Positions 10,302-10,626 of a stretch of DNA of 10,626 bases are shown here, piece after piece. Source of the DNA: Candidatus Altarchaeota archaeon (GTDB lineage: Archaea; Altiarchaeota; Altiarchaeia; IMC4; QMZM01); assembly GCA_018897475.1 (NCBI GenBank), contig JAHIKS010000075.1:1-10626 (forward strand), read 5' to 3'. The position numbers and the translations under genes were made by a program. The notes beneath the pieces were generated by a model. That model saw only the letters and a list, made by a program, of their open reading frames with translations. It ran no database searches and was not told the DNA's origin. The stretch's first letter is position 1. Each line of letters opens with the position of its first letter.

Positions 10302-10626
10302 ATGGCTGGGAAGTTAAAGAAAATGCAACTAACACTTAGGGGTACCCTACCGAAACTAGAAAAAGAGGAGCAAGAGCAGATAGACAATCTGATGAGAGTT
10401 TACCAGTCTACGAAACGATACAGCTTCAACAGATTGCTAGAAGAACGTAAGTTGAATGAACTCAAGAAAGAGGTTATGGCGAAGTTCAGCCTGAATGCAA
10501 GATACTCATATGCTGCAATAAATGATGCCGAAAGAATCATTAAGAGCCAAAAGGAGCTAATCAAGGAAGAAGTATATGAAACTAAGGAGAAACTGAAGAA
10601 GAGCAGAAAGAAACTGGAGAAGGTTA
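10302..10626 (+). CDS. TnpB-family protein, N-terminal part, cut by the window edge
   Basis: The frame opens at ATG 10302, directly after an in-frame TGA (10299-10301), and stays open for 108 codons to the edge. The product has the N-terminal layout of many archaeal OrfB/TnpB proteins: a short beta strand (MQLTLRGTL), a helix ending YSFNRLLEER, then LKKEVMAKFSLNARYSYAAINDAERIIKSQ, and a Lys/Glu-rich coil. The catalytic RuvC and zinc-finger parts would lie beyond the window. It is not obviously similar to the N-terminus of the tnpB at 7652-8806, so it is a different lineage. An alternative start is the ATG at 10323. A small palindrome GTGC/GCAC (10255-10266) lies 36 bases before the start and could belong to the element's left end. 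Confidence 0.7.
   Translation, partial: MAGKLKKMQLTLRGTLPKLEKEEQEQIDNLMRVYQSTKRYSFNRLLEERKLNELKKEVMAKFSLNARYSYAAINDAERIIKSQKELIKEEVYETKEKLKKSRKKLEKV

Overview
The window is archaeal chromosome. It carries Alba, a proteasome beta subunit, archaeal RNA polymerase subunit P, a KEOPS subunit (Pcc1), prefoldin beta, ribosomal protein L37Ae and the KH/beta-CASP termination nuclease aCPSF1 (FttA). Many genes have a TATA-like box about 25-30 bases before an ATG with little or no leader, which is typical archaeal promoter architecture. The genes use AGG/AGA arginine and ATA isoleucine heavily and are of middling GC. A euryarchaeote, possibly of the Thermoplasmatota, is my best guess, but no gene here fixes the lineage.

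Layout. 1-331: a gene-free leader packed with short perfect hairpins (7-273). 332-2829: alba, a Zn-finger/KH protein, a small winged-helix-like protein and aspS, all on the + strand. 2865-4187: a tight operon rpl37ae-rpoP-pcc1-pfdB, in which the L37Ae protein carries an acidic tail longer than its ribosomal core. 4243-6882: the proteasome beta subunit and fttA, both starting at TTG behind GAGG Shine-Dalgarno motifs. 6918-7433: a DJ-1/PfpI protein, converging on a 45-residue Cys-rich protein (7422-7559, - strand). 7580-8906: a TnpB-only IS200/IS605-type element on the - strand, with terminal hairpins and a probable omega RNA, inserted between the start codons of the Cys-rich gene and a divergent HhH-GPD DNA glycosylase gene (8926-9576). 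9577-10090: a second gene-free and heavily folded stretch with a diverged direct repeat and a three-way-junction-like fold. 10091-10243: a 50-residue unknown ORF with a strong Shine-Dalgarno directly behind a hairpin. 10302 to the edge: the N-terminal part of a second, unrelated-looking TnpB.

Functionally the left two thirds is information-processing housekeeping: chromatin, tRNA charging, translation, RNA polymerase, tRNA modification, protein folding and degradation, and transcription termination. The right third is an accessory segment. The most unusual things are the two hairpin-dense, multi-branched non-coding regions at the two ends, the acidic L37Ae tail, and the IS sitting exactly in a divergent promoter gap. 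The AspRS has the His/Pro signature of non-discriminating enzymes, predicting that Asn-tRNA is made by GatCAB in this organism.
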